DNA from: Euryarchaeota archaeon UBA10
GTDB taxonomy: Archaea > Thermoplasmatota > Poseidoniia > Poseidoniales > Poseidoniaceae
Reading direction: 5' to 3'
Assembly (NCBI GenBank): GCA_002498185.1
Contig: DAGO01000063.1
Span: forward strand, 4,690 to 19,567
DNA: 14,878 nucleotides
Shown: in pieces, positions 1-7,679 of the stretch
Numbering within the stretch: position 1 is the stretch's first letter
Layout of the letters: every line of letters starts with the position of its first letter
Program-made: the position numbers and the translations under genes
The notes under the pieces: model-generated
Seen by the model: only the letters and a program-made list of their open reading frames with translations
What the model was told of the DNA's origin: nothing
Database searches by the model: none

Positions 1-165
1 GAAACCTCCAATCCATTCAGGGCTTGGATGAGGGAGAGAATTACTACAGCAATGCGAGTAATCGATAATGCGCAATCCGGAAACATCCACCCTGAACCAT
101 CTAATTTGTGCAAATATTGCCCAATAATCGACGCTTGCCCAAGCGCTAAGAGAGGTGGTTGGTGA
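1..165 (+). CDS. C-terminal end of an AddB-like iron-sulfur nuclease (partial)
   Basis: An open frame enters from the left edge and ends at TGA 163-165, giving 54 residues. The fragment contains Cys37-x2-Cys40-x5-Cys46, read as LCKYCPIIDAC. This is the spacing of the last three cluster ligands at the C-terminus of AddB, and similar tails occur in Cas4 and Dna2-type PD-(D/E)XK nucleases. In these families the three cysteines join a fourth, far upstream, to hold a 4Fe-4S cluster that staples the nuclease fold. The preceding residues (RITTAMRVIDNAQSGNIHPEP) resemble the helix and 'G.i.P.p' turn that usually come before this tail. The stop overlaps the start of the AddA-like gene by one base, so the two are probably translationally coupled and act as one helicase-nuclease. 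The helicase and nuclease core lies outside the window, so identity as AddB rather than another RecB-family nuclease is inferred. Confidence 0.7.
   Translation, partial: ETSNPFRAWMRERITTAMRVIDNAQSGNIHPEPSNLCKYCPIIDACPSAKRGGW
153..158 (+). promoter_or_regulatory. Ribosome binding site of the AddA-like gene
   Basis: AGGTGG lies inside the end of the preceding reading frame, six bases before the ATG at 165. It supports that ATG over the in-frame TTG at 159, which would sit directly on the site. Confidence 0.55.
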
Positions 166-3100
166 TGATCAATTTCAACCGTTCCCAGAGCCTAGGTTTG
201 GACATTAATCGTCATATTGCAATCGATGCTGGAGCAGGTACTGGAAAGACTACTGTGATGGCAAGTCGGTACCTGCAACATTTGCTTTCAAGCGACCAAA
301 GGGCAACTAGATTGTTACCATCTGCACCAAGAATCCCGCTGCAAGGAATGGGTGCGATTAGATGTCCGTCAAGGGAGAGAACTTCTCTCGAGGAATGGCC
401 GGGATTACTTCCAACCGAAACAGTAGCAATTACGTTCACAAGAAAAGCGGCAGCTGAATTGAAAGGCCGGATTAGAAGGTTGATTGCTTCATTACGAGCA
501 CAACCTGTTGGACAAGATGACATTGACGGCATTCATGATTCGCGCCTGCGAAACCAAGGCGACGTAGCGATGTTGCTATCACTTGTAGACGACGCACCAA
601 TTTCTACAATCGACGCGTTCCTATCCTCAATAGTGTCCCCTTGGATGGGCTTGGTTTGTGAAGACCCGACAACTGAACAAGTGGATGAAGACGGGGCTGT
701 TTTCTTGAGGGATGAAGCGATTAGAACCGCTTGGCGATTACAGCGAGGAATCGATGGAATAGAAGCTGGAATGTCAGGAGACATCGAATCTTTCTTGGAA
801 TCACGAGACCGGCTATCCGTTCTATTGGGCGGCCAAGCCTCATCAACTACAGTTGTCAAAGGGATGTTGAAACGCTCTCTATTCGTTGAGGAAGCATCTA
901 GAAGATTAGATGTTGTCAACCTAGACAATTTAGATGCCGATTCCCTAAATCATCTATTTACAGCACCTATTGCTGATTTCATTGATGATTGGTATACTGA
1001 GTTTAGAGGATATGTTACAGAATGGTGTGATGCATGGTTGGATAGTGGCGCACAATTTGTGATTGGAGCAGATGTCATTACCGGCATGACTCGTTATAGA
1101 TATGTTCAGCATTTATGCACTCTAGATGCCGATGAGCAAATCGAGAGATTGCAATGGATTTGGTTGGTTTCCCATGCTATAACCACTGCATCTAATTTGG
1201 ATAAGATTGTCTGCAATGCTCTTTACCGCGCACGCCCTCCAAGCGGGAAGGGTTGGCCCAGTGGCGTCATGAACAAGGGCGACTGCCCACTCTCTAATCC
1301 AGTGAAGGATATGATTACTGCAAATGCGCAACGACACGCCCTTGATATCCGTGAAATGTTACATACCTCCCAAGGGCTATTAATACGAGTTCTAGGTCAA
1401 TCCTCTCACTTGCTCAATCCACAATTTGATGACCCCGATGAAGTTCCTGGACAAACAGCATACCCGCCGCGCTTGGATGTTGAATTACCACAATTACCTC
1501 CTTCTAGGGAGATGCGCTTGACCACTGAATTAGAGTTACAAGTCATACGAGATCTATTCACAGTTCATTCAGGAGTTAGGGAGATTTTGACCCGATTGAA
1601 AGCACAAGAAGGTGTTAGAGACCATGACGACATGCATCGCCTTGCTGAAGATTTACTACTTACTAGATGCCCTTCAGTGTGCAGAACATGGTATCCAACA
1701 TCAGTCATCGATGCATTGGATTCGATGGGTGACCAGCCCTGGCAAGACGACCATTTGTTCAGAGCTATAACCGCTAGTCAAGAGCATGCAGAAGTAAATT
1801 CAGATCTGATGCGAAGGATTTCATTACTCAGGGATTTAAGAAGGCAATATCGAGCATTCATTATCGATGAGTATCAAGATACAAACCCGCAACATTTCCG
1901 TCTACTTGCTCGTCTTTGGGGCCGCAGGAAGTTAGAGGATGGCGAGCCCCAACCGCCTGCATCTCAGTGGGACCCAACAATCTGTATTGTAGGAGACATG
2001 AAGCAATCGATTTACCGGTTCCGTCAAGCAGAAGTTACTGTAATGCGTCGAGCAGTTGCCGCAATTCGTGAAATGAATCGCGAAGAAGCAGCAATGGAAA
2101 ATCGCACAGATTCTCTGCGAAGCCCAGATGCTGCGAAAGACCCCCGTCCCATTCCTGGTTCTACAGGAGAATCAACTACGTTCGTTCGCTCAAGTGAATT
2201 GGTAGGGCAAGATGCAAACAGAGAGGAATGGATTTCATTCCATCTGGATGATGACGAAAACCAAATTTCTTCAGAATCACTAATGCGTCGCAGAGAAGGA
2301 CATATCGAGATGTCAACGAATCATCGAACACTGCCTCGATTGATGAACACAATGAATGTTCTATTCCGAGACACATTTTCGCAGAGGCATCATCTTCTTC
2401 CAGGGCCATGGCATGCTGAACCTCAAGACTTGAATCCGGCAAGAGAATCCGAAAGAGTTTCAAAAATAGAGTGGATTCTTCCCACTAGGACGGGGGACGG
2501 GCAGCGTCCTTTGGATTTGGAAGTTGCAATAGATCCATTCGAATATGACGGTTCAGATGACAGAGAATTGTGTGCAAATCTACTGGCAAAGAGAATCGCG
2601 GCTCTCCTGAATGGTGATTTATCGAGAGTCTACAGTGCAGAAACAGATTCCTGGCTAGATGTCACAGAATCTCAGTTGTATTTGCCAGAAGATATCATGA
2701 TTCTCGTCTCTTCTCATGCAAGAGTCCCTTTGTTGATTAAGGCTCTAGATGAGCATGGAGTTCCAGCAATGGCGGGTAAGCAAGGATTGCTGATGTTCAG
2801 GCCAGCAGTACAGACTATGATGTCGTTACTTTGGCTACTAACTTCTCCTTATGATAAGAGTGCAGCATTGGCTGTTGGAAGGTCTGTGATTGTCGGAATG
2901 AGCGATTCAGAAATCATCAGTCATCTATCGTGCAGTGAAGGAAATCAACTCGATTCTTTAGCCAACGCAGCCCCTAGTGAAGGTGTCAAATCATTACTCA
3001 ATCGTATGAGCTACTTTGTTGAAAACGGGAGTGTTAGACAGGCGATTGATGTAGCAATCGACCACTCAGATTTGCTTTATGCGTATCCAAGAGAGGGCGA

Positions 3101-4988
3101 TAGACAGGATATCGAAAATTGGATTTCTCTCTATGATAGAATTGCAGCCACGGTTGGAAGCGATGCTGCACTGGTTTACGGCCGCTTGAAAGATTTGTCA
3201 GATTTAGATAACGATGGCCCAAAGAGTAGTTCTCCAGGTTCAGGCGGGGCCGTGCAGATAATGACAATTCACGGTTCCAAAGGTCTCGAAGCACCGGTAG
3301 TAGTAGCGTACGATATTTTCGCCACTGGAACAAGAGATTCCACATTCTCTTCTTCAGAAAATGTGCTGGTAACTCCCGACATTATTGCTGGAAGAATTCA
3401 TCCTTGGAGAGGCATAAGTAAGCCACAGAGCGGGTTGTGGACAATCGCTCATTTGTTCGACGATGGCCAGCAAAGAGCTGAGCGTCGCAGGCAATTCTAT
3501 GTCGCTTTGACACGAGCCCGGGATAGACTCATCATTGCAGGTGGACCAAATAACGGAGCCACATTGACTTCTGATGGACGAATTCAAATGAAACGTGGTA
3601 AAGGTAGACAGAACATGGGTTACATGTTCTTGGATGGCTTAGCACATGCTAGTATTCAGGCTGGAGAAGAAGGCTGTAGCTGGTCTACAGGAGGTCTCGA
3701 CCAAATTGGCAAAACACTGACATTGGACCCTGCTAGTTTGTTTCAAGAAGCCCATCTTGGTGCAGAATGTGTAACTGGAATTTCGATTTTCCATCATCCA
3801 GATTGTTTCCAAGAAACTCCACCGAAATCGCTTGTAGAATCTTGGAGAGAGCGAATGGAGCTCGCACAAACCCCAGTCTCAGAAGAATCAGAAGAAGAGA
3901 TTCGCAAGATATCATTCTCACATCCTATGACCTCTCATGGTCTGGATACCGCCTGGGCCTGTAACCGGAGACATTGGCTTTCTTCCAAACTTAATTGGAA
4001 TGCAGAAAGAATGGATTTGGTAGCAGAAGAATCGGGTGAGCAATATTGGCCTAGTGCAACAGAGTTTGGTTCTCTTTTCCACAGATTACTGGAGATAGGT
4101 TTGGCAAATCCGGGTTCGCAAAGCCCCGATCTCGACTCTATGTGGACTCAGAAACAACAAGACAACCTTACCAATGAAAAAACGATTGACGAAGTAATGG
4201 CCCAATCAACTATATCGGATGCAGAGATTGCTGAGAGAACTCGCCTCAGATTGCTTCACCTCGGGAAATTAGCTAGGGAAGGATCGCTCGGTAAATTGGT
4301 TTCAGGTGAATCCTATGATGGATTTACTGTTGAAGGATTGAGAACAGAATTGCCGTTTTATTTCTCTCTAGAACATGAACCCAATTCCCTACACAGGACT
4401 ACATGGTCACCTCATGGTGAGCAAGTGATTTCATTGGTCGAATCGATTAGCGCAGTTTTCAATGGTAGAGCAGACCTAGTTCTTGCTTTGAGAGACACCT
4501 CCGGGCAAGGTTGGTTACAGGTAGTTGATGCCAAAACCAAGCAATGTTTAGCAGGTTTCAATCCAAAAAGCCCTCTTGAGGGCAACGAACTTCAAACGGT
4601 TGCGGACAAGGAATCGCCATATGCCTCAACCCCTGCTGAAGAGGAAATTATCGGCGAACATCGATTGCAATTAGCCTTGTACAGTTTAGCCTTGGAGATA
4701 GCAGAGATTTCGAAACCAGAAAGCGAGAGAAGAAAGATTCTACCTCCAGCGATTCAGGTTTCAGCATCAGGTCGAATGATTAGAATGCAAGATGAAGATT
4801 TCAAACAGGCCCGTATTGATTTGATTTCTCTAGTTGAATGGTCGGGTGAGATTGCAGCAGCAGGAGAAGGGGTGCAACCTCCTCAACGTCTACCTATGTC
4901 CCAGGAAAAAACTTGCAAAACTTGTCCGTTTTACAGCGGGACAATCAAGTTATGCGGGCCTATTGATGAGAAACTCGGCCCATCATGA
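165..4988 (+). CDS. addA: AddA/UvrD-like ATP-dependent helicase-nuclease (double-strand-break repair)
   Basis: Superfamily 1 DNA helicase fused to a RecB-type nuclease, 1607 residues; AddA proteins are usually about 1200. Helicase motifs in order: Walker A AGAGTGKTT (about 22-30), motif Ia AITFTRKAAAE (about 87-97), Walker B IIDEYQDT (about 565-572), motif III VGDMKQSIYRFR (about 608-619), motif IV STNHRT (about 712), motif V TIHGSKGLE (about 1032-1040), motif VI YVALTRARDR (about 1110-1119). The nuclease core follows: GSLFHRLLE (about 1302), GRADLVL (about 1434), VVDAKTK (about 1452) and the QLALY helix (about 1501). Cys1266, Cys1584, Cys1587 and Cys1597 look like an iron-sulfur set. An ATG at 165 overlaps the upstream stop (TGATG) and has AGGTGG at 153-158; the TTG two codons earlier is less likely. 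The expected role is ATP-driven unwinding and resection of DNA ends with the AddB-like partner. The 3' end overlaps the opposing methyltransferase gene. Confidence 0.88.
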   Translation: MINFNRSQSLGLDINRHIAIDAGAGTGKTTVMASRYLQHLLSSDQRATRLLPSAPRIPLQGMGAIRCPSRERTSLEEWPGLLPTETVAITFTRKAAAELKGRIRRLIASLRAQPVGQDDIDGIHDSRLRNQGDVAMLLSLVDDAPISTIDAFLSSIVSPWMGLVCEDPTTEQVDEDGAVFLRDEAIRTAWRLQRGIDGIEAGMSGDIESFLESRDRLSVLLGGQASSTTVVKGMLKRSLFVEEASRRLDVVNLDNLDADSLNHLFTAPIADFIDDWYTEFRGYVTEWCDAWLDSGAQFVIGADVITGMTRYRYVQHLCTLDADEQIERLQWIWLVSHAITTASNLDKIVCNALYRARPPSGKGWPSGVMNKGDCPLSNPVKDMITANAQRHALDIREMLHTSQGLLIRVLGQSSHLLNPQFDDPDEVPGQTAYPPRLDVELPQLPPSREMRLTTELELQVIRDLFTVHSGVREILTRLKAQEGVRDHDDMHRLAEDLLLTRCPSVCRTWYPTSVIDALDSMGDQPWQDDHLFRAITASQEHAEVNSDLMRRISLLRDLRRQYRAFIIDEYQDTNPQHFRLLARLWGRRKLEDGEPQPPASQWDPTICIVGDMKQSIYRFRQAEVTVMRRAVAAIREMNREEAAMENRTDSLRSPDAAKDPRPIPGSTGESTTFVRSSELVGQDANREEWISFHLDDDENQISSESLMRRREGHIEMSTNHRTLPRLMNTMNVLFRDTFSQRHHLLPGPWHAEPQDLNPARESERVSKIEWILPTRTGDGQRPLDLEVAIDPFEYDGSDDRELCANLLAKRIAALLNGDLSRVYSAETDSWLDVTESQLYLPEDIMILVSSHARVPLLIKALDEHGVPAMAGKQGLLMFRPAVQTMMSLLWLLTSPYDKSAALAVGRSVIVGMSDSEIISHLSCSEGNQLDSLANAAPSEGVKSLLNRMSYFVENGSVRQAIDVAIDHSDLLYAYPREGDRQDIENWISLYDRIAATVGSDAALVYGRLKDLSDLDNDGPKSSSPGSGGAVQIMTIHGSKGLEAPVVVAYDIFATGTRDSTFSSSENVLVTPDIIAGRIHPWRGISKPQSGLWTIAHLFDDGQQRAERRRQFYVALTRARDRLIIAGGPNNGATLTSDGRIQMKRGKGRQNMGYMFLDGLAHASIQAGEEGCSWSTGGLDQIGKTLTLDPASLFQEAHLGAECVTGISIFHHPDCFQETPPKSLVESWRERMELAQTPVSEESEEEIRKISFSHPMTSHGLDTAWACNRRHWLSSKLNWNAERMDLVAEESGEQYWPSATEFGSLFHRLLEIGLANPGSQSPDLDSMWTQKQQDNLTNEKTIDEVMAQSTISDAEIAERTRLRLLHLGKLAREGSLGKLVSGESYDGFTVEGLRTELPFYFSLEHEPNSLHRTTWSPHGEQVISLVESISAVFNGRADLVLALRDTSGQGWLQVVDAKTKQCLAGFNPKSPLEGNELQTVADKESPYASTPAEEEIIGEHRLQLALYSLALEIAEISKPESERRKILPPAIQVSASGRMIRMQDEDFKQARIDLISLVEWSGEIAAAGEGVQPPQRLPMSQEKTCKTCPFYSGTIKLCGPIDEKLGPS

Positions 4989-5580
4989 CCAGTGTGCCTG
5001 GGAAATCTTCCTTAGCGGCAACTTGGTGGATTTGCACATCACTAAATCCTGCGGATTCAACAGCATTTTTCCATTCTTCAATTGACATAGTAGTCATATG
5101 CACTCCGACATACTCCGGCCAAGTTAGTGAATCTACATGCTCTAGATAGTGGTCAACTCCCGCAATCAGAACGCCTCCCTCTTCTAACCATTCATCGTGT
5201 ATTTTGGTAATCATCTTGACCGGGTCTTCTAGATAGTACAGGAATTCCATAGTGTGAACCAAATCGAACTTCCTGCCAGGATTCCATTCTGGCAGAGTCC
5301 CATGAGAATACTTGTGTGCATCATCTGTCTCGCGTGCCTTTTTTATCATCTCAATAGCACCATCTACACCTTCACTGTGAGAGGCGCCTAATTCAGTTAG
5401 CAATCTGGTAACCCATCCATTTCCGCAACCTAGGTCAATTGCAGAAAAATCTGATTTCACATTTGGTAAAGCTAGATCCAACATCGCATTTACAGAAGCA
5501 GCATGCCCTCTTTCCATCCCAGCATCTTTTCCTTTGAGCGCCCACTGTGAGAACACATCGGTAGCTGCTTTTTTCTCCAT
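4960..5580 (-). CDS. Class I SAM-dependent methyltransferase
   Basis: Rossmann-fold methyltransferase of 206 residues. Motif I is IDLGCGNG (48-55), the SAM-binding glycine loop. The acidic end of strand beta-2 is Asp73 in EGVDGA, the ribose-binding position. Further on come FDLVHTMEFLYYLEDP (motif IV and post region) and a Leu/Glu-Gly-Gly turn (WLEEGGVLI), a typical Methyltransf_11/25 layout. The substrate cannot be told from the sequence. The open frame extends upstream to 5661, but the methyltransferase fold begins at the Met encoded at 5578-5580 (MEKKAATDVFSQWA). The extra 27 residues are low-complexity basic sequence that would overlap the divergent gene's start, so the shorter form is chosen. 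No strong ribosome binding site precedes it, so a leaderless transcript is possible. It converges on the AddA-like gene with a 29-base overlap and shares a 79-base promoter region with the proline iminopeptidase. Confidence 0.85.
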   Translation of the reverse strand: MEKKAATDVFSQWALKGKDAGMERGHAASVNAMLDLALPNVKSDFSAIDLGCGNGWVTRLLTELGASHSEGVDGAIEMIKKARETDDAHKYSHGTLPEWNPGRKFDLVHTMEFLYYLEDPVKMITKIHDEWLEEGGVLIAGVDHYLEHVDSLTWPEYVGVHMTTMSIEEWKNAVESAGFSDVQIHQVAAKEDFPGTLVMMGRVSHQ

Positions 5581-5659
5581 AATTCGTTGCAAATCAAAGC
5601 CCACGATAACCGTATGCCTCAATCGAAAGGAACATGTTCTAGGTTTATTTGCCGGAATC
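5581..5659. promoter_or_regulatory. Divergent promoter region with a 10-base palindrome
   Basis: This 79-base gap separates the methyltransferase start (minus strand) from the iminopeptidase start (plus strand), so both promoters must lie here or just inside the genes. It contains GAACATGTTC (5630-5639), a perfect palindrome placed 20 bases before the iminopeptidase ATG. Such a site could be an operator for one or both genes. No convincing TATA box was found in either direction; TTTATT at 5644-5649 is too close to the ATG at 5660 to serve that gene. The operator role is inference. Confidence 0.35.
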
Positions 5660-6622
5660 ATGCAAATCTCTTCTCAGAGTATTGATGATGTGCTGTATCC
5701 AACAATTGAAGCCCATTCAACAGGGTTTTTGCAAGTCTCAGAAATGCACACAATAGCATGGGAAAGAAGCGGCAATCCAGATGGAATTCCGGTGATTGTA
5801 ATTCATGGTGGTCCAGGCGGGGGAAGTCAGCCATCATATCGCAGATATTTTGATCCGGCAAAATTCGATATTATTCAGTTCGACCAAAGAGGTTGTGGGA
5901 AATCAACCCCTTACGCAGAATTAGAAGGCAATAATACGCAAGCATCGGTTTCAGATTTAGAGATGCTTCGACAACATTTCGGCCTAGAAAAGTGGCATGT
6001 ATTTGGGGGCTCTTGGGGTTCAACCCTCTCTCTAATTTATGCTCAAAACCACCCTGATAGGGTTCTGAGTTTAGTCCTGCGAGGGATCTTTATGTGTAGA
6101 AAAAGCGAACTTCACTGGTTCTATCAAGACGGTGCAAGCCATGTTTTCCCAGACGCCTTTGACTCATACAGAGACCACATTCCAGAGAATGAGCAAGATG
6201 ATTTGATCAAAGCTTATTATTCCAGATTAATCAGTGATGATGTAGAAATTAGAAGGGCTGCTGCAAGAGAATGGACTCGTTGGGAGATGGCTACAAGTCG
6301 TTTATTCCCCGACCCTGAGTATTTGGACAAGGCAGAGGATTTGGATTTCGCAGTTGCATTTGCGCGGATAGAGTGCCATTATTTCATCAATGCAATTTTC
6401 GTAGAAGAGGCATATATTCTGAATCACGTATCAGTGATTCAAGATATTCCAACAGTCATTGTTCAAGGACGGTATGATATGGTTTGTCCTGCACGCAGTG
6501 CTTGGCAGTTGCACAAAGCATTACCAAACAGCAAATTGGTGATGGTTGCAGATGCTGGCCATTCGATGGGAGAGACCAGCATTGCTCGAGAATTAGTCGC
6601 CGCAACCGATGCAATCGAATAA
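5660..6622 (+). CDS. pip: Proline iminopeptidase (peptidase family S33)
   Basis: Alpha/beta-hydrolase of 320 residues, close to the usual 310-320 for this family, which removes N-terminal proline from peptides in the cytoplasm. The N-terminus LYPTIEAHSTGFL (12-24) matches the family's opening. HGGPGGG (49-55) forms the oxyanion hole, DQRGCGKS (75-82) follows, and the nucleophile is Ser118 in GGSWGS. The triad is completed by Asp273 in GRYDMVCP and His301 in AGHS. The stretch FARIECHYF fits the cap segment whose acidic residue binds the substrate's free amino end. The frame is open back to 5534, but that extension overlaps the opposing methyltransferase and is not family-like, so the ATG at 5660 is used. 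No membrane segment or signal peptide is present. It probably takes part in peptide recycling in a protein-degrading heterotroph; that ecological reading is inferred. Confidence 0.92.
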   Translation: MQISSQSIDDVLYPTIEAHSTGFLQVSEMHTIAWERSGNPDGIPVIVIHGGPGGGSQPSYRRYFDPAKFDIIQFDQRGCGKSTPYAELEGNNTQASVSDLEMLRQHFGLEKWHVFGGSWGSTLSLIYAQNHPDRVLSLVLRGIFMCRKSELHWFYQDGASHVFPDAFDSYRDHIPENEQDDLIKAYYSRLISDDVEIRRAAAREWTRWEMATSRLFPDPEYLDKAEDLDFAVAFARIECHYFINAIFVEEAYILNHVSVIQDIPTVIVQGRYDMVCPARSAWQLHKALPNSKLVMVADAGHSMGETSIARELVAATDAIE

Positions 6623-6640
6623 TCAATAGAACGATATTTC

Positions 6641-6664
6641 ACGCTTCGACCAAGCGTCGGCTTG
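6641..6664. repeat. Two overlapping inverted repeats between genes
   Basis: ACGCTT (6641-6646) and AAGCGT (6652-6657) form a perfect 6-base inverted repeat with a 5-base loop. CAAGC (6651-6655) and GCTTG (6660-6664) form a second 5-base repeat with a 4-base loop. They share AAGC, so only one hairpin can form at a time. The block sits 18 bases after the iminopeptidase stop and runs into the TATA-like box of the next gene. It may be an operator or a 3'-end structure. No T-run follows, so a classical intrinsic terminator is not supported. Confidence 0.4.
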
Positions 6665-6716
6665 ATATGTAGGACCAATGTGGGTTGAGAATAAGGCGTA
6701 GCCTTAGGTGAGATAA
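6663..6716 (+). promoter_or_regulatory. Putative promoter, 5' hairpin and ribosome binding site of the coiled-coil gene
   Basis: A TATA-like TGATATG lies at 6663-6669. About 26 bases downstream, where transcription would be expected to begin in archaea, starts a perfect hairpin: TAAGGC (6692-6697), loop GTA, GCCTTA (6701-6706). AGGTGA (6706-6711) follows immediately as a ribosome binding site, five bases before the ATG at 6717. The hairpin therefore abuts the ribosome binding site and could influence its access or the stability of the message. The element sequences are seen directly; the transcription start is inferred from spacing. Confidence 0.45.
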
Positions 6717-7679
6717 ATGTCCGATGCCGGAACCATCACTCCAGAAACTCAAATCAAAGAACTCACAGAGAAACTTGAGGAAGAAACCGACCGTTTACTC
6801 AAGCTGTATGCGGCTTATGAGCAGCAGGAAGCAGAGTTGAGAGACACGAAAGCCGAAGTTGAAGTTCTTGAGAAAGAAATCGTTGAGCGTGAAATCGAGA
6901 AAGAGAGCCTCGAGGCACTGCTAACCGAGAAAGACGCTAGAATTCGTGACCTAGAAATGAAAGCAGGCAAGTCTAGCAAGCAGGTCGAGCACTTAGAACC
7001 TGAATTGCAAAAGATGGAAGAAAAGTTCTCTCGGGAAAAAGATAGACTTGGCAAGGTGTTCTCAATTGCTGAAGAATTGGACAACGATTTGCGACTTGCA
7101 GTTGTCGAATTACAAACAAGAGACGATTGGTACATGGAGCACATGTCACTATTCGAGGACCTGAACAAAGCAATCAAGCGCCGATATGAGATGATCGAAG
7201 CTGCAGCAGAAGCAGAGAGGCAATCCCAACACATGGGAAGAGCGATTACTGAGAGAATGGAAGAAATGGTAGAAGCTCGTGCTGCTGAAATGACTCTAGA
7301 AGAAGCGAGTGAAATCGAATCTGTTGAAGCAGAAAACACTCCAGAATCAACTGCAGAAGCAACAACTGAAGACTCCGAAGAAGACGAATGGAATTGGTCT
7401 GAATCGGTTCTTACTGGAGTTATGCAGAAGAACAATATCACCGACAGAGATGCATTCATCGAGTTCGCAAAATCGTATGATATGGATGGAAACAAGTATC
7501 TCAAGGGCTCAGAATTGGGTGCAGCAGCAGCAGATTTCGCTGCGAAAGACGCACCTACTGAAGAAGCCCCTGCCGAAGAATCACCAGCCGGTGAGGAATC
7601 TACTGATGACTCGGAAGATGGAGACAAGGAACCAGAAGTCGTCTGGAGAAATTCCGGAGACTCTCAGGACAACCAGTAG
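6717..7679 (+). CDS. Acidic coiled-coil protein with a single EF-hand
   Basis: A 320-residue protein I cannot assign to a named family. Residues about 10-125 are a long, heptad-rich, charged coiled coil. A mixed helical part continues to about 190, followed by an acidic Glu/Ala/Thr linker. A short domain (about 225-275) contains the loop DMDGNKYLKGSE (255-266), with Asp255, Asp257, Asn259, Tyr261 and Glu266 at EF-hand positions 1, 3, 5, 7 and 12, so calcium binding is plausible. The tail (about 280-320) is a disordered acidic Pro/Glu/Ser stretch. There is no signal peptide or membrane helix, so it is probably cytoplasmic. It starts at an ATG with AGGTGA upstream, and its stop touches the start of the lipid decarboxylase gene. 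The coiled coil suggests a scaffold or filament-like role, possibly at the membrane given its partner gene; that role is inference. Confidence 0.8.
   Translation: MSDAGTITPETQIKELTEKLEEETDRLLKLYAAYEQQEAELRDTKAEVEVLEKEIVEREIEKESLEALLTEKDARIRDLEMKAGKSSKQVEHLEPELQKMEEKFSREKDRLGKVFSIAEELDNDLRLAVVELQTRDDWYMEHMSLFEDLNKAIKRRYEMIEAAAEAERQSQHMGRAITERMEEMVEARAAEMTLEEASEIESVEAENTPESTAEATTEDSEEDEWNWSESVLTGVMQKNNITDRDAFIEFAKSYDMDGNKYLKGSELGAAAADFAAKDAPTEEAPAEESPAGEESTDDSEDGDKEPEVVWRNSGDSQDNQ

Noticed and set aside
4834..5085. Plus-strand 83-residue open frame across the AddA-like 3' end
   Set aside because: Reads out of frame through two real genes and has no start signal or domain.
5534..5659. N-terminal extension of the iminopeptidase by 42 residues
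   Set aside because: It would lie within the methyltransferase gene and its promoter, and the family's N-terminus begins right after the Met at 5660.
5581..5661. N-terminal extension of the methyltransferase by 27 residues
   Set aside because: Basic, Arg/Cys-containing sequence with no counterpart in such methyltransferases, and it overlaps the divergent gene start.
6641..6657. Intrinsic terminator after the iminopeptidase
   Set aside because: The hairpin is short and no T-run follows; a regulatory or structural role is as likely.
6815..7627. Long minus-strand open frame (270 residues, Ser-rich) opposite the coiled-coil gene
   Set aside because: It is the mirror of Glu/Ala-rich codons (GAA/GAG read as TTC/CTC, GCA as TGC) and shows no domain; the plus-strand gene has a clear start site and domains.
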